From Aliivibrio sifiae (GTDB lineage Bacteria; Pseudomonadota; Gammaproteobacteria; Enterobacterales; Vibrionaceae), in NCBI RefSeq assembly GCF_002954715.1, contig NZ_MSCP01000001.1, positions 1,268,781-1,332,780 of the forward strand: 64,000 nt of DNA, in the 5' to 3' direction. Below, in pieces: positions 45,310-55,452 of the stretch (positions within the stretch are counted from its first letter, which is position 1; every line of letters begins with the position of its first letter). The notes under the pieces are model-generated. The model had not been told where the DNA came from, searched no databases, and was given only the letters and a program-made list of their open reading frames with translations. The translations under genes and the position numbers were made by a program.

Positions 45310-46563
45310 TTAAAACTCATGATCCGCTGTATCTGGATTTAGGCTAGTAATACCAATGACGTTTGCTGCACGTTCAATAGAGGCAGTTTGTAATACCAAC
45401 GACATTATCGATTTATTCACCAATGCATTACCCGCAGTGTTATCAGAAGCAATAAGCTGATCAAAGTGTTGATTATCCTTTTCAGCAGCAGATACTAATG
45501 TTCCAACCTGATTACGGGTTGCATCAAACTGTTGCTTAATCTCTTTTGCTGCCTTTTTATCTTCTTTAGCAACAAGATCATGAATACTTGGACCTGATAA
45601 TTGAGAACCATCAGCACGTATATACGTACCTGTGTAAACGTTATAAATCCCTTGTTCATTATAGTAATGGGAATTATGTGTGTTATCAGAGAAACAATCA
45701 TGTTCATCTTCTGTAGAATTTGCTTCTAATGCGACTTTCATTCGTTCGCCAGCTAATTCACCAAGAGATAATGATCCCATACCAAATAGCATTTTACGTA
45801 AGCCCTGCTCTGATGACTCTGATAGCAGTTCAGTACGGTAATTCTTCCTACCTTCTTTCCATTGTTTTTCCATCCAAGATAAATCTTTGATTAACAATTC
45901 AGAAGCAGACTTTAGATACTCTGCACGACGTTCACAATTACCATTAGTACATGCAGAACCAATTACGTAATCTGTATATGGGCGTTCACCTGCACCAGCG
46001 TTAGTACCATTTAAATCTTGACCCCATAATAGGAATTCAATTGCGTGATAACCCGTAGCTACGTTTGCTTCTGAACCACCAAGTTCATTAAGATCAGCAA
46101 GTTTATCTGCTTCAATACTTTTTACATCGAGAGTCTCTGCACCAATTTTGATTGAAGTAGAGGCAATCATGTTTGCTTTTGCACCATCATTACCTAGTTC
46201 ATATTGGTAATCGTCAGCAACGTAATCAATCAAGCCTTCATCTAATGGCCATGCGTTTAACTGTCCTTCCCAATCATCAACAATGGCATTACCAAAGCGA
46301 AATACTTCTGATTGTTGATAAGGTACTCGCGCCGCTTTCCATGCTGCTTTAACAGTTTGCAAGCCTTTCTTTGATGGGTTATTTAAAAAAGTGTGTATTG
46401 CTTTATCAAGATGCTGAGCTGTCGTTAGGGAGTCACTGTATACCGCATGAGCAATATCGGCATAATGTTCAACGACTTCTGTTTGAGTCGCGGCATAAGA
46501 AAAGGTAGGTAAAATGAAGAGTGATGCGGTAACGATGTTTCGAGCAAATTTGACGCGGTTCAT
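45310..46563 (-). CDS. Iron-regulated imelysin-family protein (IrpA-like)
   Basis: 417 residues with a signal peptide (to about residue 24, ...FSYAA). The imelysin domain is recognised by VVEHYADIAHAVYSDSLTTAQHLDKAI, YQQSEVFRFGN and the intact metal motif GYHAIEFLLWGQD (GxHxxE). Cysteine pairs (GSACTNGNCERR) are typical of the IrpA group. Such periplasmic proteins are induced by iron limitation in many bacteria; direct iron binding is proposed. First gene of the iron cluster, with a Fur-like site 115-130 bp upstream. Confidence 0.9.
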   Translation of the reverse strand: MNRVKFARNIVTASLFILPTFSYAATQTEVVEHYADIAHAVYSDSLTTAQHLDKAIHTFLNNPSKKGLQTVKAAWKAARVPYQQSEVFRFGNAIVDDWEGQLNAWPLDEGLIDYVADDYQYELGNDGAKANMIASTSIKIGAETLDVKSIEADKLADLNELGGSEANVATGYHAIEFLLWGQDLNGTNAGAGERPYTDYVIGSACTNGNCERRAEYLKSASELLIKDLSWMEKQWKEGRKNYRTELLSESSEQGLRKMLFGMGSLSLGELAGERMKVALEANSTEDEHDCFSDNTHNSHYYNEQGIYNVYTGTYIRADGSQLSGPSIHDLVAKEDKKAAKEIKQQFDATRNQVGTLVSAAEKDNQHFDQLIASDNTAGNALVNKSIMSLVLQTASIERAANVIGITSLNPDTADHEF

Positions 46564-46677
46564 AAATCGTCCTTGTTGAGCAAATGAATAGAATATGTCA
46601 ACTATTAGTTAGATCTTGTAAGGATATATTAATAGTATTTATTTTTATTTGCGTAATATACCCAAAACAAATAGAAA

Positions 46678-46692
46678 TGCAAATATTTATCA
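46678..46692. promoter_or_regulatory. Candidate Fur box upstream of the IrpA-like gene
   Basis: On the minus strand TGATAAATATTTGCA matches 11 of 14 defined positions of the 7-1-7 Fur motif. It lies about 115-130 bp before the imelysin start. By eye only. Confidence 0.5.
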
Positions 46693-46719
46693 TTTAGATT
46701 AACAAAGGTACTTCTAATA

Positions 46720-46748
46720 TAAAAAAGCCCCATCCAATGATGAGGCCT
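46720..46748 (-). terminator. Terminator after ribA
   Basis: Minus strand GCCTCATC, ATTG, GATGGGGC followed by T6; 33 bp after the ribA stop. Confidence 0.85.
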
Positions 46749-46780
46749 GTTTATAACTGTTAGTATTTATCAATTTTTTA

Positions 46781-47377
46781 TCAATCTAAATCGAGTTTAT
46801 GTCCGTGGTCTGCTTTAGATTGTAAGTAATGCTCATTGCCTTTCTTAACATGGGCATGAGTGTTAACTACCTCATCTAACTTAATACCGTAATCTTGAAT
46901 ATCTTGTATTTTCTTAGGGTTATTAGTCACTAATTTTATTTTAGTAATTCCAAGCGCATTAAGCATTTGTGCTGCTTCTTTAAAATCACGCAAATCATCG
47001 CCAAACCCTAAATGATTATTCGCTTCATAAGTATTCATACCCTGGCTCTGAAGCTCATAAGCATCTAATTTATTATATAGACCAATACCGCGTCCCTCTT
47101 GGCGAAGATATAAAATAATACCGCCACTCTCAGACATACGATTTATAGTTTCTTCTAATTGCTCCCCACAGTCACAACGAGATGAGTGAAACACATCACC
47201 AGTTAAACATTCAGAATGCATACGAACCAAAGGCGTTGCTTGTGTTTTATCTGCTTGCTTGAACACGACAGCAACGTGTTCTTTTTCAGTCTCTAGCCCT
47301 TCAAATGAAAGCATTTCTGCAGGGATATTACTTTGTTGTCCAACCATTAGCTCTATGCGAGCTCTTACGTCTGCCAT
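46781..47377 (-). CDS. ribA: GTP cyclohydrolase II
   Basis: 198 residues, single-domain RibA as in E. coli (no DHBP synthase fusion). Zinc ligands are Cys57, Cys68 and Cys70 in [20 protein letters not shown], followed by the catalytic [10 protein letters not shown]. It opens GTP to start riboflavin synthesis. Monocistronic, with a terminator. Flavin supply suits the reductase genes nearby, but no linkage is implied. Confidence 0.97.
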   Translation of the reverse strand: MADVRARIELMVGQQSNIPAEMLSFEGLETEKEHVAVVFKQADKTQATPLVRMHSECLTGDVFHSSRCDCGEQLEETINRMSESGGIILYLRQEGRGIGLYNKLDAYELQSQGMNTYEANNHLGFGDDLRDFKEAAQMLNALGITKIKLVTNNPKKIQDIQDYGIKLDEVVNTHAHVKKGNEHYLQSKADHGHKLDLD

Positions 47378-47472
47378 GCTGATTTACTGCCTTTTTTCAA
47401 TGAGAAGAGTAGACCTTCTACGATTTAACCAGATAAAAAGATCATAAGCATATCTAGTTAAAATGCAAGACG

Positions 47473-47508
47473 CAAAAAAAAGGCCTAACAAATGTTAGTC
47501 CTTTATTA
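47473..47508 (-). terminator. Terminator downstream of the Fe-ADH gene
   Basis: AAGGACTAAC / GTTAGGCCTT stem (one mismatch), ATTT loop, followed on the minus strand by T8. It is the first terminator after the ADH stop at 47634, 125 bp away. Confidence 0.7.
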
Positions 47509-47633
47509 ATAAATTACTTATTTATACCAATAACATCGATTAAATGCTCAATTATCACCCAGAAAAACCATTTAAGAACAAGACAATATTTCTAATAAGT
47601 AATAATTCACAAGTAATTAATAACATTCGTTTG

Positions 47634-48779
47634 TTACATTGCAGCTTTAAAAATACTCACAATTTCATCATGTGTAGCTTGTTTAGGGTTAGTAAAACCA
47701 CAAGCGTCTTTCAATGCATTCTCTGCTAATGTATCAAAATCTTCTTCCTTCGCGTTTAGCTCTGTTAAACCAGAAGGAATACCCACATCTTGTGATAATA
47801 CTTTAATTGCATCTAAAGCCGCTTGAGCACCCTCTTCATTCGTCATCCCTTCTACATTTACACCCATTGCTTTTGCTACATCTTTTAAGCGTTCAGGACA
47901 TACCTTTGCATTGTAGCTTTGCACGTGAGGAAGAAGGATCGCATTACATACACCATGTGGAAGATCGTAAAAACCACCTAATTGGTGCGCCATTGCATGA
48001 ACATAACCTAAAGAGGCGTTATTAAATGCCATACCAGCCATGAATTGTGCGTACGCCATTTGCTCACGCGCTTCTAGGTTTTGACCATCTTTTACTGCGG
48101 TACGTAAATGCGCTTGAATTAGTTCCGTTGCTTTAATGGCGACAGCATCTGTGATTGGAGTTGCCGCAATAGATACATACGCTTCAATAGCGTGTGTTAA
48201 TGCATCCATACCTGTAGCAGCGGTTAATGATGCTGGTTTAGCAAGCATTAATTCAGGATCATTCACAGACATTAATGGTGTTGTATGTTTGTCTACAATT
48301 GCCATTTTAATGTGGCGAGCTTCATCGGTAATGATACAGAAACGCGTCATTTCAGATGCGGTACCTGCGGTTGTATTAATAGCAACTAAAGGCATTTGTG
48401 GTTTTGGTGATTGATCTACACCTTCATAATCGGCAATTTCACCACCATTTGCAGCAACTAATGCAATGCCTTTTGCACAATCGTGCGGTGAGCCACCGCC
48501 AAGAGAGATAACAAAATCACATTCGTTTTCTTTTAAAATCGCAAGACCTGCATTTACATTGCCAATAGTTGGGTTTGGTTGTGTCCCATCGAACACTGCA
48601 ACATCTACGTTACGAGCAGCCAATAAGTCAGAAACTTGCTTAACCATACCAATTGCTACTAATACATTATCAGTAACGATTAACGCTTTTTTGTAGCCTT
48701 GAGATTTAATGCTATCCATTGCTTCAGTAAGACAGCCTGCACCCATTAAATTTACGGTAGGAATAAAAAATGCACTCAT
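47634..48779 (-). CDS. Iron-dependent alcohol dehydrogenase
   Basis: 381 residues from [17 protein letters not shown]. The NAD-binding [12 protein letters not shown] and the iron-binding helix region [38 protein letters not shown] are those of group III alcohol dehydrogenases (E. coli YiaY/FucO, Zymomonas AdhB). It interconverts alcohols and aldehydes with NAD(H) in the cytoplasm. The frame opens four codons earlier, but GGAG lies 6 bp before the ATG at 48779. Substrate not determined. Confidence 0.92.
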   Translation of the reverse strand: MSAFFIPTVNLMGAGCLTEAMDSIKSQGYKKALIVTDNVLVAIGMVKQVSDLLAARNVDVAVFDGTQPNPTIGNVNAGLAILKENECDFVISLGGGSPHDCAKGIALVAANGGEIADYEGVDQSPKPQMPLVAINTTAGTASEMTRFCIITDEARHIKMAIVDKHTTPLMSVNDPELMLAKPASLTAATGMDALTHAIEAYVSIAATPITDAVAIKATELIQAHLRTAVKDGQNLEAREQMAYAQFMAGMAFNNASLGYVHAMAHQLGGFYDLPHGVCNAILLPHVQSYNAKVCPERLKDVAKAMGVNVEGMTNEEGAQAALDAIKVLSQDVGIPSGLTELNAKEEDFDTLAENALKDACGFTNPKQATHDEIVSIFKAAM

Positions 48780-48970
48780 AACCAACTCCAATATAATTTA
48801 TGTAATTTTTAAGAACTAATTATGTTGTAACATTGATGTGCATAATAACTTTTTGATCTAAGACAATTTTTGCAACAAGTAAAGTCTAGTTACAAGAGAA
48901 CTGAGAAGTGGCTCATACTTTAGTGGTAAGTTTAATTAAAATGAGATAATAAAGGTTAATTAATTGATAA

Positions 48971-49001
48971 TAAAGCCAATAAAAGATAATTATTGGCTTT
49001 A
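48971..49001 (-). terminator. Terminator after DUF3069 gene
   Basis: AAAGCCAATAA / TTATTGGCTTT stem, 7-nt loop, followed by ATTATCAATT on the minus strand (weak T-tract), 18 bp after the stop. Confidence 0.65.
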
Positions 49002-49018
49002 GAAAATATGAAGTCGCT

Positions 49019-49369
49019 CTAAGAACGCTTTGGCTGTTGGTAAGTTTTACCTGCTGCTTGGTACGTTTCTTTTTGTTTCATGTCGAACATTGCATAGAAG
49101 AACCAAGCGATGAATTTAATAACGTCATCTCCTTCGTTCATGATCCACTCAGCAAGCTCTTGTGCTTCGCCGTTTTCATCTTCATCATTAAATACGTGGT
49201 AGATACGTTGCTCACCTTCTACTTCAGCAAGACGGAATTGACCTGCTAGCGATTGTGCTGCGTCAACAATATCTTGGTCTTCACATGCTTTTAATGCTTC
49301 TAGCACTTGAGGGAGATTTTCTTTTTGGCACAGTTCTTTAACTAAAATTTCAAATTCATTCTGTTGCAT
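49019..49369 (-). CDS. DUF3069 family protein
   Basis: 116 residues, soluble and acidic with a basic tail (TYQQPKRS). The sequence (FEILVKELCQKENLPQVLEALKA, AQELAEWIMNEGDDVIKFIAWFFYAMFDMKQKE) is like DUF3069 proteins of Vibrio. No known function, no signal peptide, no catalytic motif seen. Monocistronic, divergent from metC. Confidence 0.7.
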   Translation of the reverse strand: MQQNEFEILVKELCQKENLPQVLEALKACEDQDIVDAAQSLAGQFRLAEVEGEQRIYHVFNDEDENGEAQELAEWIMNEGDDVIKFIAWFFYAMFDMKQKETYQAAGKTYQQPKRS

Positions 49370-49512
49370 TTTAATTCAACTCTTAGGTTAACGATGATGT
49401 GATTTTATCAGCAATAAAAATTTATTCGATAAGAATTCGTTTTAATCCTTGATATTTCGCCTTCACTTTGGCTTTATGGAGTTATTAATTACCTATTATT
49501 GAATGGATTCAG

Positions 49513-50703
49513 ATGTCAGATAAATTAGATACCAAATACGTTACCGCTGGTCGCAGTAAAAAATGGACAAAAGGCGTGGTAAACCCACCTGTTCAACGCG
49601 CTTCTACCGTGGTATTTAATACCGTTGCTGAAAAAAATCATGCTATGGCTAATCGTGCAAAACAAACTCTATTTTATGGACGCCGTGGTACTGAAACCCA
49701 CTTTGCCCTGCAAGATGCTATGGTTGAGTTAGAGGGCGGCGCAGGTTGTGCTTTATACCCTTGTGGTACCGCTGCGATTGCGAATGCGATTTTGTGTTTT
49801 GTAAAAACGGGCGATCATATTCTAATGGTTGATGGCTGTTACGAGCCAACTCGTGATTACTGTGACACCATCTTGAAGAAAATGGGTATTGAAACCACCT
49901 ACTACGACCCAATGATTGGTGAAGGCATTCGTGATTTAATTAAGCCTAATACCACGGTGCTATTTACTGAATCGCCTTGTTCTATCACGATGGAAGTTCA
50001 AGACGTTCCGCTACTTGCTCGTATCGCACATGAATCCGATATTGTCGTTATGCTTGATAATACGTGGACTGCGGGTGTGAACTTCTCACCTTTTGATCAT
50101 GGCGTTGATATATCGATTCAAGCGGCAACTAAATACATTGTCGGACATTCCGATGTTATGCTAGGTACCGCGGTTGCGAATGAAAAACACTGGGATCAAC
50201 TTCGTGAGCAAAGCTACCTAATGGGTCAATGTATCTCACCTGATGACGCTTATCTTGCTATGCGTGGTTTACGTACTATGGGCGTTCGTCTGAAACAGCA
50301 TGAAGCAAGCAGCCTTAAAGTAGCAAGTTGGTTGGCTGAACATCCACTTGTTGATCACGTTCGTCACCCTGCGCTTGAAAGTTGCCCAGGTAACGATATT
50401 TATCAACGTGATTTTAAAGGCTGTAATGGATTGTTCTCTTTTGTTTTAAAACAATCAGACACTAAAGCAACAACCGCCCTGCTTGATGGCATGAGTCATT
50501 TTAGTATGGGCTATTCTTGGGGCGGATTTGAAAGTTTGATCTTAGCGAATGAACCAAAAAGCTTTAATGCGTTAAGAACGGTTGCTCATCCTCAGTTTGA
50601 AGGAACCTTGATCCGTGTTCATATTGGATTAGAAGATGTGGATGATTTGATTGAAGATTTAGAGCAAGGTTTAGCTCGATATCAAGATATGCTCTCTGCC
50701 TAA
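49513..50703 (+). CDS. metC: Cystathionine beta-lyase
   Basis: 396 residues, Cys/Met-metabolism PLP enzyme. The PLP lysine is Lys207 in SIQAATKYIVGHSDVM; FYGRRGTETHFALQDAM and LYPCGTAAIANAI are typical of MetC. MetC splits cystathionine to homocysteine, pyruvate and ammonia in methionine synthesis. No clear MetJ (AGACGTCT-like) operator is visible upstream, which is unusual if it follows the E. coli regulon. Monocistronic with terminator. Confidence 0.95.
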   Translation: MSDKLDTKYVTAGRSKKWTKGVVNPPVQRASTVVFNTVAEKNHAMANRAKQTLFYGRRGTETHFALQDAMVELEGGAGCALYPCGTAAIANAILCFVKTGDHILMVDGCYEPTRDYCDTILKKMGIETTYYDPMIGEGIRDLIKPNTTVLFTESPCSITMEVQDVPLLARIAHESDIVVMLDNTWTAGVNFSPFDHGVDISIQAATKYIVGHSDVMLGTAVANEKHWDQLREQSYLMGQCISPDDAYLAMRGLRTMGVRLKQHEASSLKVASWLAEHPLVDHVRHPALESCPGNDIYQRDFKGCNGLFSFVLKQSDTKATTALLDGMSHFSMGYSWGGFESLILANEPKSFNALRTVAHPQFEGTLIRVHIGLEDVDDLIEDLEQGLARYQDMLSA

Positions 50704-50729
50704 CTCAGTTTATATCGTTTTTACTTACA

Positions 50730-50762
50730 AAAATGGTGACTCCTAAATGAGTCGCCATTTTC
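50730..50762. terminator. Bidirectional terminator between metC and DUF2750 gene
   Basis: AAAATGGTGACTC, CTAAAT, GAGTCGCCATTTT with one mismatch. Serves the two convergent genes. Confidence 0.8.
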
Positions 50763-50799
50763 ATATCTGTCTGTATTTAATATCAATTCTGATAAAAAA

Positions 50800-51186
50800 T
50801 TAACGCTTTCTTTCTTGCTTTGTTAATTCAAAATCAAACTCATCAGGGAAAAGAACTTGCCCTTCTTCATTTTGATTCGGGAATACAACAACCGCTAATT
50901 CATCATCTTCAAGGCCTGTAGTCCAACGGCTATGCCATTTATTTAATGAAATAGACTCTGCTTTACATACATCCCATTCGCCTGTTGCCCATGCTTCTGC
51001 AAACTCTTTATTTGGCCATACAGGAACGCAATCTTCTTCTTCGGTATTCAACATCACACAACCGTGTTCATCAGTCAAAATCCAAATTTCACGATTAGCG
51101 ACAACTTCTTTCATAAAGTAAGTAAAACGCTCTTCTTCATGAGAATTTACGATTTTTTCCATTGCTTGTTGATCTAGTTGGCTCAT
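50800..51186 (-). CDS. DUF2750 family protein
   Basis: 128 residues from MSQLDQQAMEKIVNS. The AGGAA ribosome-binding site 6 bp before ATG 51186 favours this over the ATG two codons upstream. DUF2750 features are RFTYFMKEVVANREIWILTDEHGCVML, VWPNKEFAEAWATGEW and the C-terminal LFPDEFDFEL. Cytoplasmic, highly acidic, function unknown. Single gene, convergent with metC. Confidence 0.85.
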   Translation of the reverse strand: MSQLDQQAMEKIVNSHEEERFTYFMKEVVANREIWILTDEHGCVMLNTEEEDCVPVWPNKEFAEAWATGEWDVCKAESISLNKWHSRWTTGLEDDELAVVVFPNQNEEGQVLFPDEFDFELTKQERKR

Positions 51187-51230
51187 TACCAATTCCTATC
51201 AGTGGGAAAGATTATCCTCCGCATAATACC

Positions 51231-51266
51231 AAAAAAAGCCCACACTGCGTATGACAATGTGGGCTT
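51231..51266 (-). terminator. Terminator after the RND efflux operon
   Basis: Minus strand AAGCCCACA, 13-nt loop, TGTGGGCTTTTTTT; about 30 bp after the pump stop. Confidence 0.88.
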
Positions 51267-51292
51267 GAATGAGAGTTTATACCAATCTTTGA

Positions 51293-54200
51293 TTAATATT
51301 CGACGACTTTAATTTTATGGAACATACGATACAACACAGGAACCACAATTAAGGTCAGTACGGTTGCAAAACCTAAACCAAACATAATGGTTACCGCCAT
51401 TGGCTTAAAGAAGGTATCTGGCAATAGCGGGATCATACCTAGAATCGTAGTGATCGCCGCCATGCAAACCGGACGAACACGACTCAATGCCGCATCAACT
51501 ACCGCATGGTACGGTTCTTTTCCTGAATGTATTTCGATTTCAATTTGATCGAGTAATACGATACCATTTTTCAATAGCATGCCACTTAAACTCAAGAAGC
51601 CAAGCAGTGCCATAAAGCCAAATGGTGTATTAAGTAACAGTAGACCACTGGTTACCCCAATTAAGGCAAGTGGTACGGTTAACCATACAATCACCGACTC
51701 TTTCACACTGTTAAACAAGAACACTGTCACTAAAAACATGAACAGGTAACCCATCGGCATGGTTTGGAATAGCGACGCTTGTGCATCACGTGAGGATTCA
51801 TACTCACCGCCCCACTCCAAACTATAACCTGTAGGAAAATCAATCGCCTCTATCTGTGGTTGTAAGCGTTTTTGAAGGGTTGCCGCTGTTTCTTCACCTA
51901 AAAGATCAGGATCAGCCATAACCGTTAACATACGTTTACGGTTCTTACGCACAATTAATGGATCTTCCCAAATTACGTCATACCCCAATACCACTTGTTG
52001 CAATGGAATGTATTGTGATAACGCTGGACTCCAAATTTTCATGCCTTCAATAGTGCTGATATCAACACGTTCATTTTCAGGTAAACGTGTGACGATTGGC
52101 ATTAATGTCGTACCATCTCGGTACACACCGATAGCTTTACCAGAAAACGCCATTTCAAGCAGATCATTAACGTCAGTTTTTGAAATACCATAACGACGAG
52201 CTTGACTCTCATTAAACTGAGGTTCAATAACTTTAGTACGCTCACGCCAGTCATGACGAACGTTTGTCGCACCAGGGTCGTTATGCATCACTTCAATAAC
52301 TTGTGCAGCCAAACCACGAAGTATTGTTGGGTCGGCACCTACAATTCGAGCTTCAACTTTCGCACCACCACCTGGCCCTAATTCAATTTGCTTTAACTTA
52401 TATTGAATTTGAGGGTAGTTAGCCTCAATGTGCTCACGAAACTTAGCCATTAAATCAGGCAAGGCTTGATAGTCATCAACACGAGTCATTATCTCACCAT
52501 ATGCCGCATAACTTTTTTCTGGCGCATACGTCAGCATGAATCGTTGCAGACCTTTACCGGCGGTCGTCGTTACATGATCGATATGTTGCTGCTCCAGAAT
52601 CCACTCTTCTAACTCTTTTAATGTATCGTTAGTTGAACGAATATCAGTCCCTTCAGGCATCCATACATCCACCATAAAAATTGGTGTTGTTGAAGACGGG
52701 AAGAAAGACTGTTTAACTTTAGTAAAGCCATACATGCTTCCGCCAAGCGCAATAACCAAAATAATCATAGTAACTGCTGAGTAACGCATGCAAAACTCAA
52801 GAAATCGCTTGTAAACGACAAAGATCATTCCATTATACGGATCTTTTTCTTCTAGACTTTCCTCTTCGTCTTGTACTGTTTCTTTAAAGAATAGAGAAGC
52901 AAAGAAAGGCGTTAATGAAATTGCAGTAAACCAACTCAACATTAATGAAATAAGTAGAACAGTAAATAAGGTTCCACAATACTCACCCGTTGCATCGTCA
53001 GATAAACCAATTGGAGCAAACGCAGTTACCGCAATAACAGTTGCACCGAGCAATGGCCATTTTGTCTGCGTTACAATATCGGTTGCCGCTTGCATTCTCG
53101 TTCGGCCTTTTTGCATACCAATGAGTATACCTTCGACCACCACAATGGCATTATCGACCAACATCCCTAAGGCAATAACTAAAGCACCTAGTGAGATACG
53201 CTGTAAGTCGATAGCAAAGTACTTCATAAAGACAAACGTACCTGACACCGTCAATAACAGAATAAGTCCAATCAATAATCCAGAACGAACGCCCATGAAA
53301 AACAGGAGTACAATAATTACGATTGCAACGGCTTGACCAAGACTGACCACAAAGCCACTGACTGATTTGTCTACTTCTTTTGGTTGGCTGTATATCTCAG
53401 ATATATCAATACCAATTGGCTGTTGCTCTTTCAGCTCTAGCATACGTTGATCAACCATCTTGCCGATTTCAACAACGTTAACGCCTGCACTGAACGACAC
53501 ACCCATATTCAAAGCAAAGTTACCGTTAAAGTTAACCAAGTTACTCGGTACTTCAACATAACCACGTTTTACTTCAGCAATATCTTTTAGATAAATAAGC
53601 CCCTGAGCGCCACCTTCGGTAATAATTAAATCACCCAATTGAGATACATCTTCAAACTCGCCCGTTGGGTGAATTTGAATATACTCTGAACCAATTTTTA
53701 CCGCACCCGCACTAGACACTGTATTTTGATTTGAAAGTAAGCTGTATAACGTCTGTGGCGAGATACCTAAGCTTGTCATTCGTTTTAATGACGCTTCAAT
53801 AAATACTTGTTCTTGCTGAACACCAGATACCGAAACTTTACTTACTCCATCAACTAGTTCTAGTTCACGTCGCAAGTAATCTACATAATCGAGTAGTTCT
53901 TTATAAGAGTATCCTTTGCCTGTTACCGCAAGAAGCACCCCATAAACATCACCAAAGTCATCAATGACTGAAGGCTCTCCTACTCCCGGTGGCAGTTGAC
54001 GTTTTAAATCATTAACCTTACGGCGAAGTTCATCCCAAATTTGTGGTAAGTCATCAGGACCATAGTTATTTTTCATGGTCACGGTAATTTGAGACAAGCC
54101 ACGGCTTGAAATTGAATTTACTTCATCAACATAAGTTAATTGCTGAATTGCTTTTTCTAGTGGGTAAGTGACTTCTTCTTCTACTTGCTCAGGTGTCGCA

Positions 54201-54370
54201 CCTGGGTAATTGGTAACAACCATCGCATCTTTAATCGTAAAAGCGGGATCTTCTAAACGTCCTAAACCAAAAAATGCTGAAGTACCACCAATCATAAAGA
54301 TCAAAGTCAGCATCCAACTGATGACTTTATTCTGTATAAAGTAAGCTGCGATTCCTTTTTCTTTACTCAT
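51293..54370 (-). CDS. RND efflux pump, inner-membrane transporter (VexK-like)
   Basis: 1025 residues of the AcrB/MexB/MdtC superfamily. Twelve membrane helices in two halves flank two large periplasmic loops. The proton-relay helix reads LGALVIALGMLVDNAIVVVEGIL with the key Asp. The N-terminal AYFIQNKVISWMLTLIFMIGGTSAFFGLGRLEDPAFTIKDAMVVTNYPGATPEQVE is typical of the multidrug/metabolite group. It expels substrates through the two fusion proteins encoded upstream and an outer-membrane channel (TolC-like) not found here. Overlaps the second fusion gene by 4 bp. Confidence 0.93.
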   Translation of the reverse strand: MSKEKGIAAYFIQNKVISWMLTLIFMIGGTSAFFGLGRLEDPAFTIKDAMVVTNYPGATPEQVEEEVTYPLEKAIQQLTYVDEVNSISSRGLSQITVTMKNNYGPDDLPQIWDELRRKVNDLKRQLPPGVGEPSVIDDFGDVYGVLLAVTGKGYSYKELLDYVDYLRRELELVDGVSKVSVSGVQQEQVFIEASLKRMTSLGISPQTLYSLLSNQNTVSSAGAVKIGSEYIQIHPTGEFEDVSQLGDLIITEGGAQGLIYLKDIAEVKRGYVEVPSNLVNFNGNFALNMGVSFSAGVNVVEIGKMVDQRMLELKEQQPIGIDISEIYSQPKEVDKSVSGFVVSLGQAVAIVIIVLLFFMGVRSGLLIGLILLLTVSGTFVFMKYFAIDLQRISLGALVIALGMLVDNAIVVVEGILIGMQKGRTRMQAATDIVTQTKWPLLGATVIAVTAFAPIGLSDDATGEYCGTLFTVLLISLMLSWFTAISLTPFFASLFFKETVQDEEESLEEKDPYNGMIFVVYKRFLEFCMRYSAVTMIILVIALGGSMYGFTKVKQSFFPSSTTPIFMVDVWMPEGTDIRSTNDTLKELEEWILEQQHIDHVTTTAGKGLQRFMLTYAPEKSYAAYGEIMTRVDDYQALPDLMAKFREHIEANYPQIQYKLKQIELGPGGGAKVEARIVGADPTILRGLAAQVIEVMHNDPGATNVRHDWRERTKVIEPQFNESQARRYGISKTDVNDLLEMAFSGKAIGVYRDGTTLMPIVTRLPENERVDISTIEGMKIWSPALSQYIPLQQVVLGYDVIWEDPLIVRKNRKRMLTVMADPDLLGEETAATLQKRLQPQIEAIDFPTGYSLEWGGEYESSRDAQASLFQTMPMGYLFMFLVTVFLFNSVKESVIVWLTVPLALIGVTSGLLLLNTPFGFMALLGFLSLSGMLLKNGIVLLDQIEIEIHSGKEPYHAVVDAALSRVRPVCMAAITTILGMIPLLPDTFFKPMAVTIMFGLGFATVLTLIVVPVLYRMFHKIKVVEY

Positions 54371-55452
54371 GATTTTGCCTCCGCGTTAATGATATTTACT
54401 TCCATGCCATCACTTAAACGCGATACCCCTTTAATCACAATTTGATCGCCCGTTGAAACGCCATCAACTACTTTTAATCCTGTTGAGGTAGCTTTTGTCG
54501 TAATCACTTTTTGCTTCTTAACTTTATTATTCTCATCAACAAGCCATACATATTTGTTGTTCCTATCAATGTCATCACCATCTTGATTAAAGACGGCCTC
54601 AATAGGGATCACCATACCGAACTGATTCGAGATATTTAAATCATGTTGATCTGCTGTCACCTCTACCGCCATACCATCTAAAATAAATTTGTCTTCTGGC
54701 ATTGGCATGGTTAGCGTTACTAGATAAGCACCTGACTCAGGATCTGGCTCTGTTGTATATTCTTTAACTTTGGCTTCATGTGTGCTGCCATCATCAAGAC
54801 GAACAGTGGTTCTTATTTGATCAATGACACCTTGATTTGGTTGTTTTGCATATAACTTATCAGGGACTTGAACGGTAATATCAACGGCATCACGATTATG
54901 AATATTCACAATTTGCTGGCCAACTTGAATGTTTTCAAATTGCTCAACACTGACTCGTGAAATAATGCCATCAATCGGCGCTTTTAACTCTGTGAAACTT
55001 AATCTAAGTTTCGTTAGCTCTAAATCTGCTAATGCAATTTGTCGCTGCGCTGCTAATTCATCGAATTGTGATTTCGCAAGTAAGCCTTTATCGACTAGTG
55101 GTTTTGAACGTCTATACTGACTATTCGCTACGTTATATCTTGCCTGAGCATTATCAACATCAATGTTATAATCGGTTTTATCCAATACCGCTAATAACTG
55201 TCCTTTTTTAACCGTTTCACCAGCTCGAACATTTAACTCTGTTATTTCTCCAGAAAGACGAAAACTAAGATGAGAGCGATCAGCCGCCGTTGCTACTGCA
55301 GGAAGGTAAAGACGGTCACTCGCTAAACTTGAGTCCATCGTCTTTGTAAGAACATTTGGCGCTTCTATTGTTGAATCTATTGACTCGGGGCCACAAGCGG
55401 TCAGTAATAGTGTGGTAGAAAGTAAAGAAAATCTCATTAATCTCTGCATCAT
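54367..55452 (-). CDS. RND efflux membrane-fusion lipoprotein (second)
   Basis: 361 residues with a lipobox signal (STTLLLTAC). The HlyD/AcrA plan is seen: lipoyl half (LNVRAGETVKKGQLLAVLDKTDYN), coiled-coil hairpin (about 80-150), second lipoyl half (APIDGIISRVSVEQFENIQVGQQI), and beta-barrel. It bridges pump and outer-membrane channel in the periplasm. The ATG directly abuts/overlaps its neighbours on both sides, so it is translated with them. A pump with two fusion proteins matches Vibrio VexIJK. Confidence 0.92.
   Translation of the reverse strand: MMQRLMRFSLLSTTLLLTACGPESIDSTIEAPNVLTKTMDSSLASDRLYLPAVATAADRSHLSFRLSGEITELNVRAGETVKKGQLLAVLDKTDYNIDVDNAQARYNVANSQYRRSKPLVDKGLLAKSQFDELAAQRQIALADLELTKLRLSFTELKAPIDGIISRVSVEQFENIQVGQQIVNIHNRDAVDITVQVPDKLYAKQPNQGVIDQIRTTVRLDDGSTHEAKVKEYTTEPDPESGAYLVTLTMPMPEDKFILDGMAVEVTADQHDLNISNQFGMVIPIEAVFNQDGDDIDRNNKYVWLVDENNKVKKQKVITTKATSTGLKVVDGVSTGDQIVIKGVSRLSDGMEVNIINAEAKS

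Noticed and set aside
49370-49512. MetJ operator upstream of metC
   Set aside because: No adjacent AGACGTCT-like octamers could be found in the interval.
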